DNA of 50,133 nt from an uncultured Rubritalea sp. (GCA_937132085.1 CAKZNV010000104.1:1-50133), one strand, 5' to 3'. Shown: positions 1 through 8,665, counted from the first letter of the stretch. A program made the numbers and translations. Notes: generated by a model from the letters alone, not told the origin.

Positions 1-410
1 AAGAAACCGTCTCCATTTGGACCGTTAGTTACAGTGTTACCTAGGCGACCATTGCCATAGTTGTCATAAGTAAAGTTAAAGCCAGACCATGTGACATTCA
101 CTGCAGTGGCTGCACCTGTTGAATCATTTAGTGAGTTAAGGGTGCCGGAAACAGCATCAACGGTGCCATTCCAGGTGTCATTACCTGCTGTGGAATCAAC
201 CCAGTTAATACTTTCGCCTGTAGCAGTAGTAGAAGCTAAGTTTCCATCGAAGGTTCGTGGATTTGGATCTACTCCTATGCCACCTGTTCCATCAAAGTCA
301 ACATTGATGAGTTGCTCAGTAACAGTAATCGCTGCAGTGGCTGTTACTGCCGAATATAGCAGAGCAGAGCCCATTAAAGCCGTAGATTTTAGTATTTTTT
401 TTCTTTTCAT
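1..410 (-). CDS. Partial secreted protein, N-terminal part only
   Basis: An open frame reads from an ATG at 410 leftwards to the window edge with no stop, giving about 136 residues. It starts MKRKKILKSTALMGS and continues with a hydrophobic signal peptide ending near ATAA, then a beta-type Asn/Gly/Thr-rich sequence (ITVTEQLINVDFDG, later NGRLGNTVTNGPNG). The family is not recognised. Composition and context suggest another secreted autotransporter-like or PEP-CTERM protein, but the C-terminus is outside the window, so the sorting signal cannot be checked. No Shine-Dalgarno sequence precedes the ATG; the leader is A/T-rich as for most genes here. The overlapping plus-strand frame at 91-480 is a shadow. 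Confidence 0.7.
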   Translation of the reverse strand, partial: MKRKKILKSTALMGSALLYSAVTATAAITVTEQLINVDFDGTGGIGVDPNPRTFDGNLASTTATGESINWVDSTAGNDTWNGTVDAVSGTLNSLNDSTGAATAVNVTWSGFNFTYDNYGNGRLGNTVTNGPNGDGF

Positions 411-713
411 ATTTAATACGTATTTATTATTTATAACGGGAGCAGCCATTATTTTACACTTTGATGCTACTGGTGTGTAATCGATTAATTTTTTAACCAA
501 GACTACTGACCTAATATAGATATCTGGCTTCAGAATAATGTCAAGCCGTTTCAACCTTCTTGGTAGGTGAGGTTACATTAAAATATCTATACTTAAACGT
601 CAGTTAATTGCATTTAGTCTTCTATATTTTCCTAGTATGCAGGGAAGGAATATGATGAAATTTTAGACGTTATGATGATCCACAGTCAGAGCTATTTATC
701 GTCTGATTGTCAT
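411..713. other. Intergenic stretch without a recognisable gene
   Basis: About 300 AT-rich bases lie between the start of the left-edge gene and the end of the next minus-strand gene. It should hold the promoter of the left-edge gene. A weak imperfect inverted repeat is present near 682-708 (CAGTCAGA / TCTGATTG) without a T-run on the minus strand, so it is not a convincing terminator. No RNA gene was seen. Confidence 0.4.
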
Positions 714-1331
714 TTATTCTTTGATAGCGCCTTTGAGGATTTTATGAACTTCAGGTTGCTGGATGTCGGTTTGGAGCCAGGCTCTAGCTACTAGACCAAC
801 TCTGCCTTGAATAGTTGGATTCCAGACCTGAGGGACTTTTTTGTTTTCAGTTTCAGTAAGGTATTTTCTGAGTTGGCTTAGAGGAGTTTTCTGAATGGCA
901 TGCACTTCATTAGAGAATACCCATTGAGTGACTCCTAGATCACCAAATGATACGATATAGGATCCATCATCGATCTTAAATACACTGAATTTGATCTCAT
1001 AGTTTGCTAGTTGCTGAAGTTTTTCAGTCGCTTCACGAATGTGATTTTCAGATGGTTCAGAGATGAAAACGCTGCTTCCATTTTTAAAGATAACGATGGT
1101 TCTTTCTAGAGAGACATTAGAGCTGTTTGACTCAATGATATGATCCAATACAGACCGTGGTCGTAAGGCTCTAGGCGTTTCTACTATTTTTGGTGTGCTT
1201 ACTTCTGCAGGATCTAAAAGAGACGTGAAGTGATATTCTTTTTCAAAATAGTAAACAATTCCTGTGCAGGCAATAAGGAGGATAGTAAATTTCAAAATGA
1301 AACGATTAAAGCTAGGTGACATATTATCCAT
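714..1331 (-). CDS. Membrane-anchored protein of unknown function
   Basis: 205 residues with one N-terminal hydrophobic helix (about residues 11-28, FILKFTILLIACTGIVYYF) and a soluble remainder, so it is probably anchored in the inner membrane with the bulk in the periplasm. The rest mixes beta-type stretches (RTIVIFKNGSSVFIS, YIVSFGDLG) and a helical C-terminus. No family was recognised. An alternative start is the second Met (MSPSFNRF). It is transcribed away from the DUF1194 unit at 1481 and shares a roughly 150-bp divergent promoter region with it. A functional link is possible but not shown. Confidence 0.65.
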   Translation of the reverse strand: MDNMSPSFNRFILKFTILLIACTGIVYYFEKEYHFTSLLDPAEVSTPKIVETPRALRPRSVLDHIIESNSSNVSLERTIVIFKNGSSVFISEPSENHIREATEKLQQLANYEIKFSVFKIDDGSYIVSFGDLGVTQWVFSNEVHAIQKTPLSQLRKYLTETENKKVPQVWNPTIQGRVGLVARAWLQTDIQQPEVHKILKGAIKE

Positions 1332-1480
1332 ATATACTAAGTGATGGGTAATATCAAGATGTAATGATATTACAGTAATATTAAATAACTGTTGACAGAA
1401 TGATGTTGTTTCGACTAGTGTGATATATCGTTTTAGCTATGTGAGTTTTACATAGGAAAGTTTTAATAATACCCTAACAA

Positions 1481-2287
1481 ATGAATACCCCAACAAAGAT
1501 AGTTACTATAGTAGCTCTCATAATCAGTGGACTCTCGTCGGCAATGGCTGAGCCTGTAGATACGGAGCTGATCATATTGATTGATGTGTCAGGCAATATT
1601 GAAAATAGTGTGTTTGAAGAGCAGAAGCAGGCTTATGTGGATTCTTTTAGAAGTTCCGCTGTGATAGATGCTATCTCCAAAGGTAGAAATAAAAGCATAG
1701 CGGTTAGTATGGTTTTGTTTGCTGGTAATTCACAGCAATACACGGCGGTCGAGTGGATGACAATCAGAGATAGCGCTTCAGCCAATGCTTTTGCTACCGC
1801 TGTTGAGGATGCAACTGCTCCATTTACTGGACGAAATGCTCTAGGTGAGGCGCTAGGCTACGCTTCTAAACAGTTCGGTCATGAGACAGGTAATGCCGGC
1901 AACGGTTATGAGAGTCTCTATCAGGTCATTCAGATCACAGGGAACACAAAAGATAATGCGACTGGTCCTAGAGTCCGAGACCGTGGTGTGAATGTGGCGA
2001 GGGCTCGAGACGAAGCTGTAGCAGACGGAGTAGATCGCATTGATGGGATACATAGCGATAAATATGACAACGACCTAGAGGGATACTTTCAGCAGCATGT
2101 GGTCATTGGTGAAGGTTCTAACATGGAATCTCATGAAATAGGGAAATCACTTAGTCCACTATTGGAGAAGCAGTTAGTTTCAGAAATAATCGGAGGAACG
2201 GGGGCGGCGGTTCCTGAGCCAAGTTCTACTTTGTTAATTGGTATTGGAGCAGCATGTTTTTTAATTCGAAGAGAAAGGGACCAATAG
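1481..2287 (+). CDS. DUF1194 (vWA-like) PEP-CTERM secreted protein
   Basis: 268 residues. A signal peptide (about 1-23, ending AMA) is followed by a DUF1194-type von Willebrand A-like domain (about 28-235): LIILIDVSGNIENSVFEEQ, then VEWMTIRDSASANAFATAV and a DGVDRIDGIHSD segment, all in family order. The protein ends with VPEPSSTLLIGIGAACFLIRRE, a PEP-CTERM signal for exosortase processing. The metal-site (MIDAS) residues look altered: DVSGN instead of DxSxS, GRNALGEA where Thr is usual, and ITGNT where family members have a Gly-Asp. The domain may therefore not bind a divalent ion. It is the first gene of a tight three-gene unit: its TAG is directly followed by the ATG of the next gene. Partners are unknown. 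Confidence 0.8.
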   Translation: MNTPTKIVTIVALIISGLSSAMAEPVDTELIILIDVSGNIENSVFEEQKQAYVDSFRSSAVIDAISKGRNKSIAVSMVLFAGNSQQYTAVEWMTIRDSASANAFATAVEDATAPFTGRNALGEALGYASKQFGHETGNAGNGYESLYQVIQITGNTKDNATGPRVRDRGVNVARARDEAVADGVDRIDGIHSDKYDNDLEGYFQQHVVIGEGSNMESHEIGKSLSPLLEKQLVSEIIGGTGAAVPEPSSTLLIGIGAACFLIRRERDQ

Positions 2288-2821
2288 ATGATAGCAGAGA
2301 AATTAACTAAACTAGCAGCATGTATTTTATTACCTTTCAGTCTAGTGTCTGGGGCTGGTGCGGCGACTATGCAAGTCACGATTGTAATCGATGAATTATC
2401 CTCATTATACACATCGACCACTGCGAATGTTGGAACTGCCTCGTATGATGAAAGTAAGTTAATTAATGTAGGAATGGAGACCCTTAGAGGTCCTGATGCT
2501 GGTTTTTCCCTACAGTTTGATTCTTTTGGATATGTGCCAGCAGATGATATCGACCCTAATTTTCCCGAATATTATTTTACTGATGGTGTTTTGGTTGGCT
2601 TCGGATTTGAGGCTCCGCTGAAATCAGCTAATGCTTCAGCAGGAAGCTTTCTTCAGATTGAAGATGCCAATGTTTACTACAGCTTCGATGGATCAGATCA
2701 GTATCAAGCGCATCTAGTGTTTACTTCAGTTCCAGAACCTTCAGCCGCATTTTTTTGTGCTATTTCTGGTATGATGCTGATCACGAGAAGAAGACGAAAT
2801 ATATCAAGGAGACTACTGTGA
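2288..2821 (+). CDS. PEP-CTERM secreted protein
   Basis: 177 residues. The signal peptide (about 1-25, SLVSGAGAA) is followed by a short mature domain with beta-rich sequence and a C-terminal VPEPSAAFFCAISGMMLIT plus an arginine-rich tail, i.e. a slightly degenerate PEP-CTERM signal. No enzymatic motif is seen. The ATG abuts the stop of the DUF1194 gene and its own TGA overlaps the GTG start of the next gene, so the three are almost certainly co-transcribed and translationally coupled. The function may be structural or in protein binding at the cell surface; that is inference. Confidence 0.75.
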   Translation: MIAEKLTKLAACILLPFSLVSGAGAATMQVTIVIDELSSLYTSTTANVGTASYDESKLINVGMETLRGPDAGFSLQFDSFGYVPADDIDPNFPEYYFTDGVLVGFGFEAPLKSANASAGSFLQIEDANVYYSFDGSDQYQAHLVFTSVPEPSAAFFCAISGMMLITRRRRNISRRLL

Positions 2822-3501
2822 AGCAGAATAAGAGAACCACAAAATTGAGTTTAGTGCAGGATGACGAGATAGTCACCAGCACCGAACAATTGGAGTTTGG
2901 TGAAGAATCTTTCTTAGAAGTTCTTCCTGAATCTCCGTATGTTGAAGGCGGAGTAAATTCTGCTGAATCGTCGATTTATAAAACAATAGGTGAGGAATTA
3001 TTAGATGGAGATCTAGACCCTGAGTGCTGGGCTAAGGCTGTGCAGTGCTCTCGTGGTGATGAGAATCGAGCCAAACAAGTGTATCTAAAATGGAGAAAAT
3101 CTAAGATAAAGCATAAGAAACTCAACCAAGATCAAAAATTGCAAGCTCTGGAGCTTAGACGCCTTCAGAGCTTCGTTCCTATGGCTAGAAGTTCAGAGGT
3201 TTGCTTGGGAAGTAAGGAGTTCAATGAGGCTACTTTTTGGGAGGCATTGATCTCGATTGCTTCGATCGGCAGTTTCCTAACAATTGCCAGAGTTTTTGAA
3301 TTGAATGTTTATGTGTTTTTGTTGGTCTCTTTTTCAATGACATTGATTATGATCACAGGAATTAGAGCGTATTGCGTTCACAGAGTTAGAGCGAGACTCA
3401 GCCTAGGTTATGTCAAAATCACAATGTTGGTAGCGCTGCTGATGATCGTTGTCTCGTTGTTCACCACTATGGCATCGGCTAAATTTGAATATTGGTTTTA
3501 G
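2818..3501 (+). CDS. Hypothetical multi-TM membrane protein coupled to PEP-CTERM genes
   Basis: I place the start at GTG 2818, inside the stop of the previous gene (GTGA overlap). An AAGGAG at 2806-2811 lies 6 bases upstream, one of the few clear Shine-Dalgarno sequences in this window. The frame is open further upstream to 2755, but that would overlap the preceding gene by 67 bases. The 227-residue product has an acidic N-terminal third, a charged helical middle (DPECWAKAVQCSRGDENRAK, KWRKSKIKHKKL) and three C-terminal hydrophobic segments. The layout recalls small anti-sigma-like or sensor proteins with a cytoplasmic N-terminus, but no domain is recognised. Its last 4 bases overlap the convergent AraC gene. 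Confidence 0.65.
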   Translation: MKQNKRTTKLSLVQDDEIVTSTEQLEFGEESFLEVLPESPYVEGGVNSAESSIYKTIGEELLDGDLDPECWAKAVQCSRGDENRAKQVYLKWRKSKIKHKKLNQDQKLQALELRRLQSFVPMARSSEVCLGSKEFNEATFWEALISIASIGSFLTIARVFELNVYVFLLVSFSMTLIMITGIRAYCVHRVRARLSLGYVKITMLVALLMIVVSLFTTMASAKFEYWF

Positions 3502-4283
3502 ATACTCTCTCTAAACTTACGTGGAGTGACTCCCATATGTTTTTTGAAGTGCTTGGTGAATGAACTCTGATCGTAGAAGCCTAAATCTAAAGCAACATTA
3601 GCGATATCTATGTCTTCACTTCTCAATGCTTCACAAGCCGCTTGGATTCTTGTTTTGATGATGAATATCTGTGGCGAAGCTGCATAGTATTCTTTAAATA
3701 AACGTCCGAACTGACGTAGTGAGATATTTGCTACCTTTGCAAGGTCTTCGACTTTAATCGTAGATTTAAAATTGTTCTGAATGTATTCGATGGCAGGGGC
3801 CAAGCGTGAATAAGTAAGTCCTCCATCATGAAAGGATTTAGCTTTATGACTCTTAAGCATGCCCATCACACCGATGACTTCATTATTAGCAGTCATCACT
3901 GGAAATTTATTTGCTATGAACCAATCAGGGATGCCTTGGAGATTGAAAAAGGTTTCTATGATGTTTAGCTTTGGTTTACCCGTTTCTATCACCTCAAGAT
4001 CATCTTTTCGGTATTTATCCGCCATCACTTTTGGGAATAAATCATAATCTGTCATCCCTAGTATTTCACTTTCTTCCTTAAATCCAAACCTTGCTACCAA
4101 TGACGCATTTCCTCTCATGATGCGGCTATCTTTGTCTTTAGCAAAGATAGAAATGCCTGGGAGATGATCGAATAATTGCTCAAACCCACGCATCGTGTCC
4201 ACCTGCTTCAACCAAGCATCTCTTTCGAGTGTCAGTGTCTCCAGTGTAGCGTGTTCATTATTCATGCTTTCAGTGTATAACAC
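3498..4283 (-). CDS. PAS-domain AraC-family transcriptional regulator
   Basis: 261 residues. An N-terminal PAS fold (about 35-145: FEQLFDHLPGISIFAKDKDSR, later GVMGML) is followed by a C-terminal AraC/XylS double helix-turn-helix (about 160-261: VEDLAKVANISLRQFGRLFK, then ANVALDLGFYDQSSFTKHFK and GVTPRKFR). This pairing is common in Verrucomicrobia next to DUF1080 and PVC heme genes and suggests a one-component sensor that reads a small molecule in the PAS domain and controls sugar-use genes; the ligand is unknown. The gene lies 37 bases behind the cytochrome fragment on the same strand, so it is probably the tail of that transcript. A second start at MNNEHAT (4265) is possible. Confidence 0.88.
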   Translation of the reverse strand: MLYTESMNNEHATLETLTLERDAWLKQVDTMRGFEQLFDHLPGISIFAKDKDSRIMRGNASLVARFGFKEESEILGMTDYDLFPKVMADKYRKDDLEVIETGKPKLNIIETFFNLQGIPDWFIANKFPVMTANNEVIGVMGMLKSHKAKSFHDGGLTYSRLAPAIEYIQNNFKSTIKVEDLAKVANISLRQFGRLFKEYYAASPQIFIIKTRIQAACEALRSEDIDIANVALDLGFYDQSSFTKHFKKHMGVTPRKFRESI

Positions 4284-4320
4284 TTATAAATTTAAATGCG
4301 AAAATCTTATTAAAAAATCA

Positions 4321-4767
4321 TTACTCAAGCGTCTTAATGTAGGCGGATATATCTATCAGGGATTGTGCTGGTAGGTTACCAAAAGTTCTAGGCATGAATG
4401 ATCGTCCGTTGACTCCTCCATGTGAATGGATGTTGTTTTTAGCAACAAATAGTTTTGAGCCACCAGCTTGACCAATCGTTATGCCGTTACTGTCGTTTTT
4501 CACGAGGTAGCCTTCGATGACTGACCCGTCTTTGGTGGTGACGAAGTAGAGTCCAAAAGCTCCTTCGACAGCATCGTCAGGACTAATGATGGCGGTCAAT
4601 AGGTGTTCGATGCCACGATTCTTGCCGCCATCTAGAGGTGGAGCGAACTCGTTTCCTTCTTTGCCTACTGCATGGCAGGCAAGACATGATCCGAAGATAG
4701 CTTTACCCACAACTGGATTTCCCTTTAGTTTATTTTGATGCGTTAAGAACGTCTTTGATTTTCTCAT
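4321..4767 (-). CDS. Cytochrome c domain split from the upstream PVC heme protein
   Basis: 148 residues carrying a c-type heme site CLACH (residues 28-32) and a probable distal Met in SFMPRTFGN, with the family's usual ending SLIDISAYIKTLE. There is no signal peptide, yet heme c is attached in the periplasm, so this frame makes no sense as a free-standing protein. It overlaps the upstream 898-residue gene by 38 bases in another frame. The first dozen residues (MRKSKTFLTHQ) are simply the out-of-frame reading of that gene's end, while homologous-looking sequence begins at NKLKGNPVVGKAIF. I read it as the C-terminal domain of one protein broken by a single-base insertion near 4732. Confidence 0.75.
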   Translation of the reverse strand: MRKSKTFLTHQNKLKGNPVVGKAIFGSCLACHAVGKEGNEFAPPLDGGKNRGIEHLLTAIISPDDAVEGAFGLYFVTTKDGSVIEGYLVKNDSNGITIGQAGGSKLFVAKNNIHSHGGVNGRSFMPRTFGNLPAQSLIDISAYIKTLE

Positions 4768-7426
4768 GACGAGCCTTTTTTGCTACTTGTTCTATGGCTT
4801 TAGCGGCATCGTGAATCTGCTTAGCTCTCCAATCATTTTTACTGTTACTGAGTGTTCGGATCGCTGAGTTGAGGTCCCAGTGATCAGAGCTTAGATAAGA
4901 AATATGCCACAGATCTTGAATCAATTTGTTGCCTTGAGGTGAGTAGGAGAGCCTCTGGACGAGTTGTTTCTTCTGGCTGTCATCGAGAAGTGGAAGCCAC
5001 TTCTTAGCATCCGATATTGCTGTTTTTTCATTTTTGATCACTAGCGCAGCCAAGGCTGAGAGCCGTAGATCAAAGCTGATTTCCTCGTTGTAGAGGAGGT
5101 TTCTGTAAAATGCTGGCTTGATGCTCTTGTCGTGACCCAGCGCCTTGAATAGATTGGTCTTCTCGTTGTTAGAGTCGGTCGAGTCGAGAAGAGAGAGCAA
5201 GGTTTTAGTGTGGTATGGTGATCTGAGAGCATGGATTGCTCCCAGAGCTTTACTCACTATTGCTTTATCAGAAGACTTTAGATCGGCTTCGATTTTTTTC
5301 GTGTAGAACTGAGCAACGAGAGGCCCATTGATCGTGGATGAGTTAGCTATTGAAAGCTCTAACATCTCTTTAGAGCGAGTTTTGAATGTAGGGGTTACAG
5401 CATCGCGGACAAGTGGGTTATCTAACATCTTTGACACTGCACTGAAGGTGTTTTTGTCGATGTTACCTTTAGAGGCTTGAGCCCAGATGTTGACAAAGAC
5501 AGTGGTGCGATCTTTTGCTGGGAGAGCTTGGATTGCCCATAGAATGTTCTCGGCTGGCTGCTTGATTGCTTCTGGTGTGCTTAAGTATGCTTTAAGCTCA
5601 GATTGGTAGGACTCTAGAGCTTTGCGTGCTAGGAATCGCTCGAAGTTACGTTCGTAGTTGCCGCCAAATTTATTATTCGGCGCTGCTGATTTACATGCTG
5701 TCACGAGTAGTGCGATTGTCTCGTTATTAGCGGTTTTGATTTCTTCTAGTGTTCTTAATACTTGTGAACGCACCATGACATTGCTGTCGTTGATGTAAGG
5801 TTTTACAAGTGTTGCTACTTGAGTCGCTGTGAGCTTGTAGCTGGCTAGTGAACGGATCGCTTCTCTACGAATGTCTCCGTCTTTGTCAGCGATTAAGGAA
5901 GCTAATGATTGTTGGTCGAATGATTTTAGCCCCTCTAGAGACCAGAGAGCGAGGATACGCACATCTTTTTTTGAGGAAGGATCAAGTGCGATTGTTTTTA
6001 GTTGTGGAGCGAGTTCTTTTGCATTGCGGTCCACTATTTGGTGCCAAGCTGCACGTTTTTCCCAGATGGTTTTGCCTTGAAGGTGCTTCAGTAGATCTGC
6101 ATTGCTAGCTTTCGCTACATTGGGAATGCTAAGTGGCTTCTGTGATTTATGTCTTATTCTCCAGATTCTTCCATGTGACTTGTCACGGTCTGGGTGGTCG
6201 GTTCTTACCTCATTATGACCTACTATTTTGTTATACCAGTCAGCGATATAGAGGCAACCATCAGGTCCGAACTCAATGTTTACTGGGCGGAACCAATCGT
6301 CCTTCGACGTAAGAAGGTTTTTAAGATGTTTCGCTTTGATTGTTCCATCAGCCATTCTTTCGATTCTCACACAATTCAGAGAATGAGTAATAGGGTTAGC
6401 TAAGATAGCTACGTTTTTCCAGTCGGCTTGGGGGAAACCATATTCTCCGTCTTCTGAAAATGCGAGACCTGAGATGCCAGTGCCTCCTACACGGAAGTCA
6501 TGGACAGCTTTAATCAATGGCTGATAGGAGCGAATCGATTGACCGCCAATTCCCTCAATGCCTGTCTGGTTCTCCATAGGCAGAATAGATAAGCCCACAT
6601 CATTGGCTGATGTGGCATACCATTGGCCATTGGATAGAAGTTGATAACCCCAAACGTTGTCTCTTGCTGTATTGAGGATTTCAAATTCTTTACCATCGTT
6701 TGAGAGTCTTAGATTTTTGGCGTAGGAGACTTCTAATTCTTTACCAGATCTAAGCACCTTCACTTTGCCTGAGTTTAGAGCCCCTTGTGAGAAATTAAAC
6801 CATCCTCCAGGTGCTCTCACGATAGAGTGTGACATGGTGTGTGTGTCAAAAAAACCGAAACCTGACAGGAGAGTTTCTACCCCGTCTTGTTTACCATCAT
6901 TGTCTTCATCACTCATGAAAAAGAATTCTGATCCATGCGCGACTAGACAGCCATTCTTGTAGGGCATGATACTCTGTGGAATCGTTAAGCCGTCTGCCCA
7001 TACTTTGAGCTGACCTTGCGCTCTTTTGGTAGGATCATCCAGAATGAGAATCTTATCCTTACCGCGTTTTTCGAGTTTGTAGAGTTTTTGAATGTCATAG
7101 ACTTTAGGGTGTTTCTTTCCTAAATCTGGATCTCTCATCATCTGCAGAGTTTCACTCCATGACTGTCCTGATACTGGGTCTAGTGGATACATACTAGCGG
7201 TCTGAGTCCAGAGCCGTCCAGCATCGTCAAAGGTCAGATCTATTGGGTTAATTACGCCATTTTTCTCTGAGGCTACTAGTTCAATTACAAAACCTTCTTG
7301 GACGGTGAATCCTGCAATTTCTTTTTCCGTAGTCCATGCATCTTCACGCTGAGACTGGGTGATTTTAGCACTCAGCGTGACTGCGGATAGAGCAACAAGT
7401 GAGGTGAAATAAATGGGTGATTTCAT
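4730..7426 (-). CDS. PVC-type heme-binding NHL/HEAT protein, C-terminus cut by frameshift
   Basis: 898 residues. The signal peptide (about 1-20) is followed by an N-terminal beta-propeller of the glucose/sorbosone dehydrogenase or NHL type characteristic of Planctomycetes-Verrucomicrobia membrane-bound dehydrogenases (FVIELVASEKNGVINPIDLT, later EFGPDGCLYIADWYNKIVGH). Then come HEAT-like helical repeats (about 440-870, e.g. DGDIRREAIRSLASYKLTA). Family members normally finish with a fused cytochrome c domain. Here the frame stops at NASK, and the missing domain continues in another frame (4321-4767). The gene sits 52 bases after the DUF1080 gene, which suggests periplasmic sugar oxidation or disaccharide breakdown. 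The natural substrate is unknown. Confidence 0.88.
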   Translation of the reverse strand: MKSPIYFTSLVALSAVTLSAKITQSQREDAWTTEKEIAGFTVQEGFVIELVASEKNGVINPIDLTFDDAGRLWTQTASMYPLDPVSGQSWSETLQMMRDPDLGKKHPKVYDIQKLYKLEKRGKDKILILDDPTKRAQGQLKVWADGLTIPQSIMPYKNGCLVAHGSEFFFMSDEDNDGKQDGVETLLSGFGFFDTHTMSHSIVRAPGGWFNFSQGALNSGKVKVLRSGKELEVSYAKNLRLSNDGKEFEILNTARDNVWGYQLLSNGQWYATSANDVGLSILPMENQTGIEGIGGQSIRSYQPLIKAVHDFRVGGTGISGLAFSEDGEYGFPQADWKNVAILANPITHSLNCVRIERMADGTIKAKHLKNLLTSKDDWFRPVNIEFGPDGCLYIADWYNKIVGHNEVRTDHPDRDKSHGRIWRIRHKSQKPLSIPNVAKASNADLLKHLQGKTIWEKRAAWHQIVDRNAKELAPQLKTIALDPSSKKDVRILALWSLEGLKSFDQQSLASLIADKDGDIRREAIRSLASYKLTATQVATLVKPYINDSNVMVRSQVLRTLEEIKTANNETIALLVTACKSAAPNNKFGGNYERNFERFLARKALESYQSELKAYLSTPEAIKQPAENILWAIQALPAKDRTTVFVNIWAQASKGNIDKNTFSAVSKMLDNPLVRDAVTPTFKTRSKEMLELSIANSSTINGPLVAQFYTKKIEADLKSSDKAIVSKALGAIHALRSPYHTKTLLSLLDSTDSNNEKTNLFKALGHDKSIKPAFYRNLLYNEEISFDLRLSALAALVIKNEKTAISDAKKWLPLLDDSQKKQLVQRLSYSPQGNKLIQDLWHISYLSSDHWDLNSAIRTLSNSKNDWRAKQIHDAAKAIEQVAKKARHEKIKDVLNASK

Positions 7427-7478
7427 AAGTTGATTATTGAGACAGTATTAGAGCGTGAAAGGAAAGAGGGGTGTTCTA

Positions 7479-8516
7479 TTATTTAATAGGTTCAAATTCG
7501 ATGCCGCGGAAGTCTAGCACCCAGTCAGCCTTGATTTTGTTGCATTTAAGGAGGAGCTTATCTCCTGGTTTAAGGTTCATCTTACCGATGTTATGCTTGC
7601 TCGCTGACCATTTCTTTTTCTTGCCTACAGTTTTGAAATCGATGCCTAGAACTCCGTTAGAAAAACTCATGTCTGAGCCCTGACGATTGGTGTCACAGGA
7701 ATAGTTTAAAACGATGCTGTAGCCACCTGACTTGACATGAGCGGGAACAGTCCATTCGAGATAATCTCCAGTTTTGTTCCATGCCACGATAAAGCTACCA
7801 GCTTGCAGTCTCAGCCCTTTACCATGGATCTTTGCCTCACTGGCTGCGACCCCTAATGGTAGCGCCAAAGGTGTGGCTGGATATTCTTTGATAGAGATAT
7901 CCTTATATTCCATCTTAGCAATTCCACCGCTGTGGAGCTGAAGGGCAATCACTCCAGAGTTAGCAATATTCTTATCTAACTCGTCATAGTTCACGGTGAG
8001 ATGGCCATTGATATAGAGCTTGTGGTTGTTGTCTTGGCAAACAATCTTGTAGTCGTTCCAGCCATCTTCTTTGAAGTCTTTTAGCAGTTCTTTCGTATTA
8101 CCTTTAACTAGTTTGCCGCGGCGGTGTTCGTCATAGATATCTCCCCAGTAGCCTTTACCAATGTCTGCTTGATAGCCGATGATCTTATGAACGCCACGTT
8201 TAGGTGTTTTCTGCATCAAGGAGCGGTATTGAATGCCACTATTGATCAGTCCTGTAGCATGGTCTCCACTTAGCCGAAACTTACATGTGAATTCAAAATT
8301 TTGGTAATTTTTCTTGGTCGCTAGGTAAGTGTTTACAGGCATCTTTTGCTTGCCATTACTAGCGGTGATTACTCCGTCGATGACAGACCAATATTTGATT
8401 TTAGCAGCATCGACAGCCTGCCATCCATCGAGTGTTTTTCCATCGAACAAAGAAACAGTTTCCTGAGCCTGGCTTAGAGAACTGGTGAGAAGAATGAGAG
8501 CGAGCAATTTTTTCAT
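7479..8516 (-). CDS. DUF1080 (3-keto-disaccharide hydrolase-type) secreted protein
   Basis: 345 residues. The signal peptide (MKKLLALILLTSSLSQAQ) is followed by a DUF1080 concanavalin-like domain (about 19-210) opening with the family hallmark SLFDGKTLDGWQAVD and containing GIQYRSL, DIYDEHRRGKL and the internal ALQLHSGG. A C-terminal beta-sandwich (about 225-345, GDYLEWTVPAHVKSGGYSIV) looks like a carbohydrate-binding module. DUF1080 proteins have been linked to cleavage of 3-keto-glycosides, but many are uncharacterised. It is the first gene of the minus-strand unit with the PVC heme protein and the PAS-AraC regulator, which fits a glycan oxidation and cleavage role. Confidence 0.88.
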   Translation of the reverse strand: MKKLLALILLTSSLSQAQETVSLFDGKTLDGWQAVDAAKIKYWSVIDGVITASNGKQKMPVNTYLATKKNYQNFEFTCKFRLSGDHATGLINSGIQYRSLMQKTPKRGVHKIIGYQADIGKGYWGDIYDEHRRGKLVKGNTKELLKDFKEDGWNDYKIVCQDNNHKLYINGHLTVNYDELDKNIANSGVIALQLHSGGIAKMEYKDISIKEYPATPLALPLGVAASEAKIHGKGLRLQAGSFIVAWNKTGDYLEWTVPAHVKSGGYSIVLNYSCDTNRQGSDMSFSNGVLGIDFKTVGKKKKWSASKHNIGKMNLKPGDKLLLKCNKIKADWVLDFRGIEFEPIK

Positions 8517-8619
8517 GATATATAGTAAATTATCTGTGTCAGGTTTTAAGACTCTACAGAGTGATAGATTTGGTATTCATTGGAAATAATATTATTTTGC
8601 TGAATGACCGTTATTGGGG

Positions 8620-8665
8620 AAGATAAAAACAAAAACGGAGCGAACTTGGAAATCAAGTCGCCCCG
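8620..8665 (-). terminator. Rho-independent terminator of the PEP-CTERM gene
   Basis: An imperfect GC-rich stem (8636-8648 CGGAGCGAACTTG with 8654-8665 CAAGTCGCCCCG, loop GAAAT) is followed on the minus strand by TTTTTGTTTTT (8622-8635 region). It lies just after the stop codon of the 8684-9466 gene and separates it from the DUF1080 unit. Confidence 0.8.

Noticed and set aside
91-480. Plus-strand frame at the left edge
   Set aside because: It lies opposite the signal-peptide-bearing partial gene and has no coding character of its own.
682-708. Imperfect inverted repeat after the 714 gene
   Set aside because: Only one 8-bp imperfect stem and no T-run on the minus strand, so I could not support it as a terminator.
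1392-1426. TTGACA with a later TGATAT as a sigma-70 promoter for the DUF1194 gene
   Set aside because: The -35 box is perfect, but the spacing to a fair -10 is about 23 bases and the 17-base position (CTAGTG) is poor, so it is not listed as a feature.
4730-4767. Programmed +1 frameshift as the reason for the split heme protein
   Set aside because: The site TCA AAA TAA A has no upstream Shine-Dalgarno-like sequence and tRNA-Lys re-pairing on AAT would be poor, unlike the real prfB site. A single-base insertion explains the data better.
7485-7505. TTCAAATTCGA stretch that looks like a tRNA T-loop
   Set aside because: It is the codons for the C-terminal IEFEPIK of the DUF1080 protein. No acceptor or anticodon stem fits around it.
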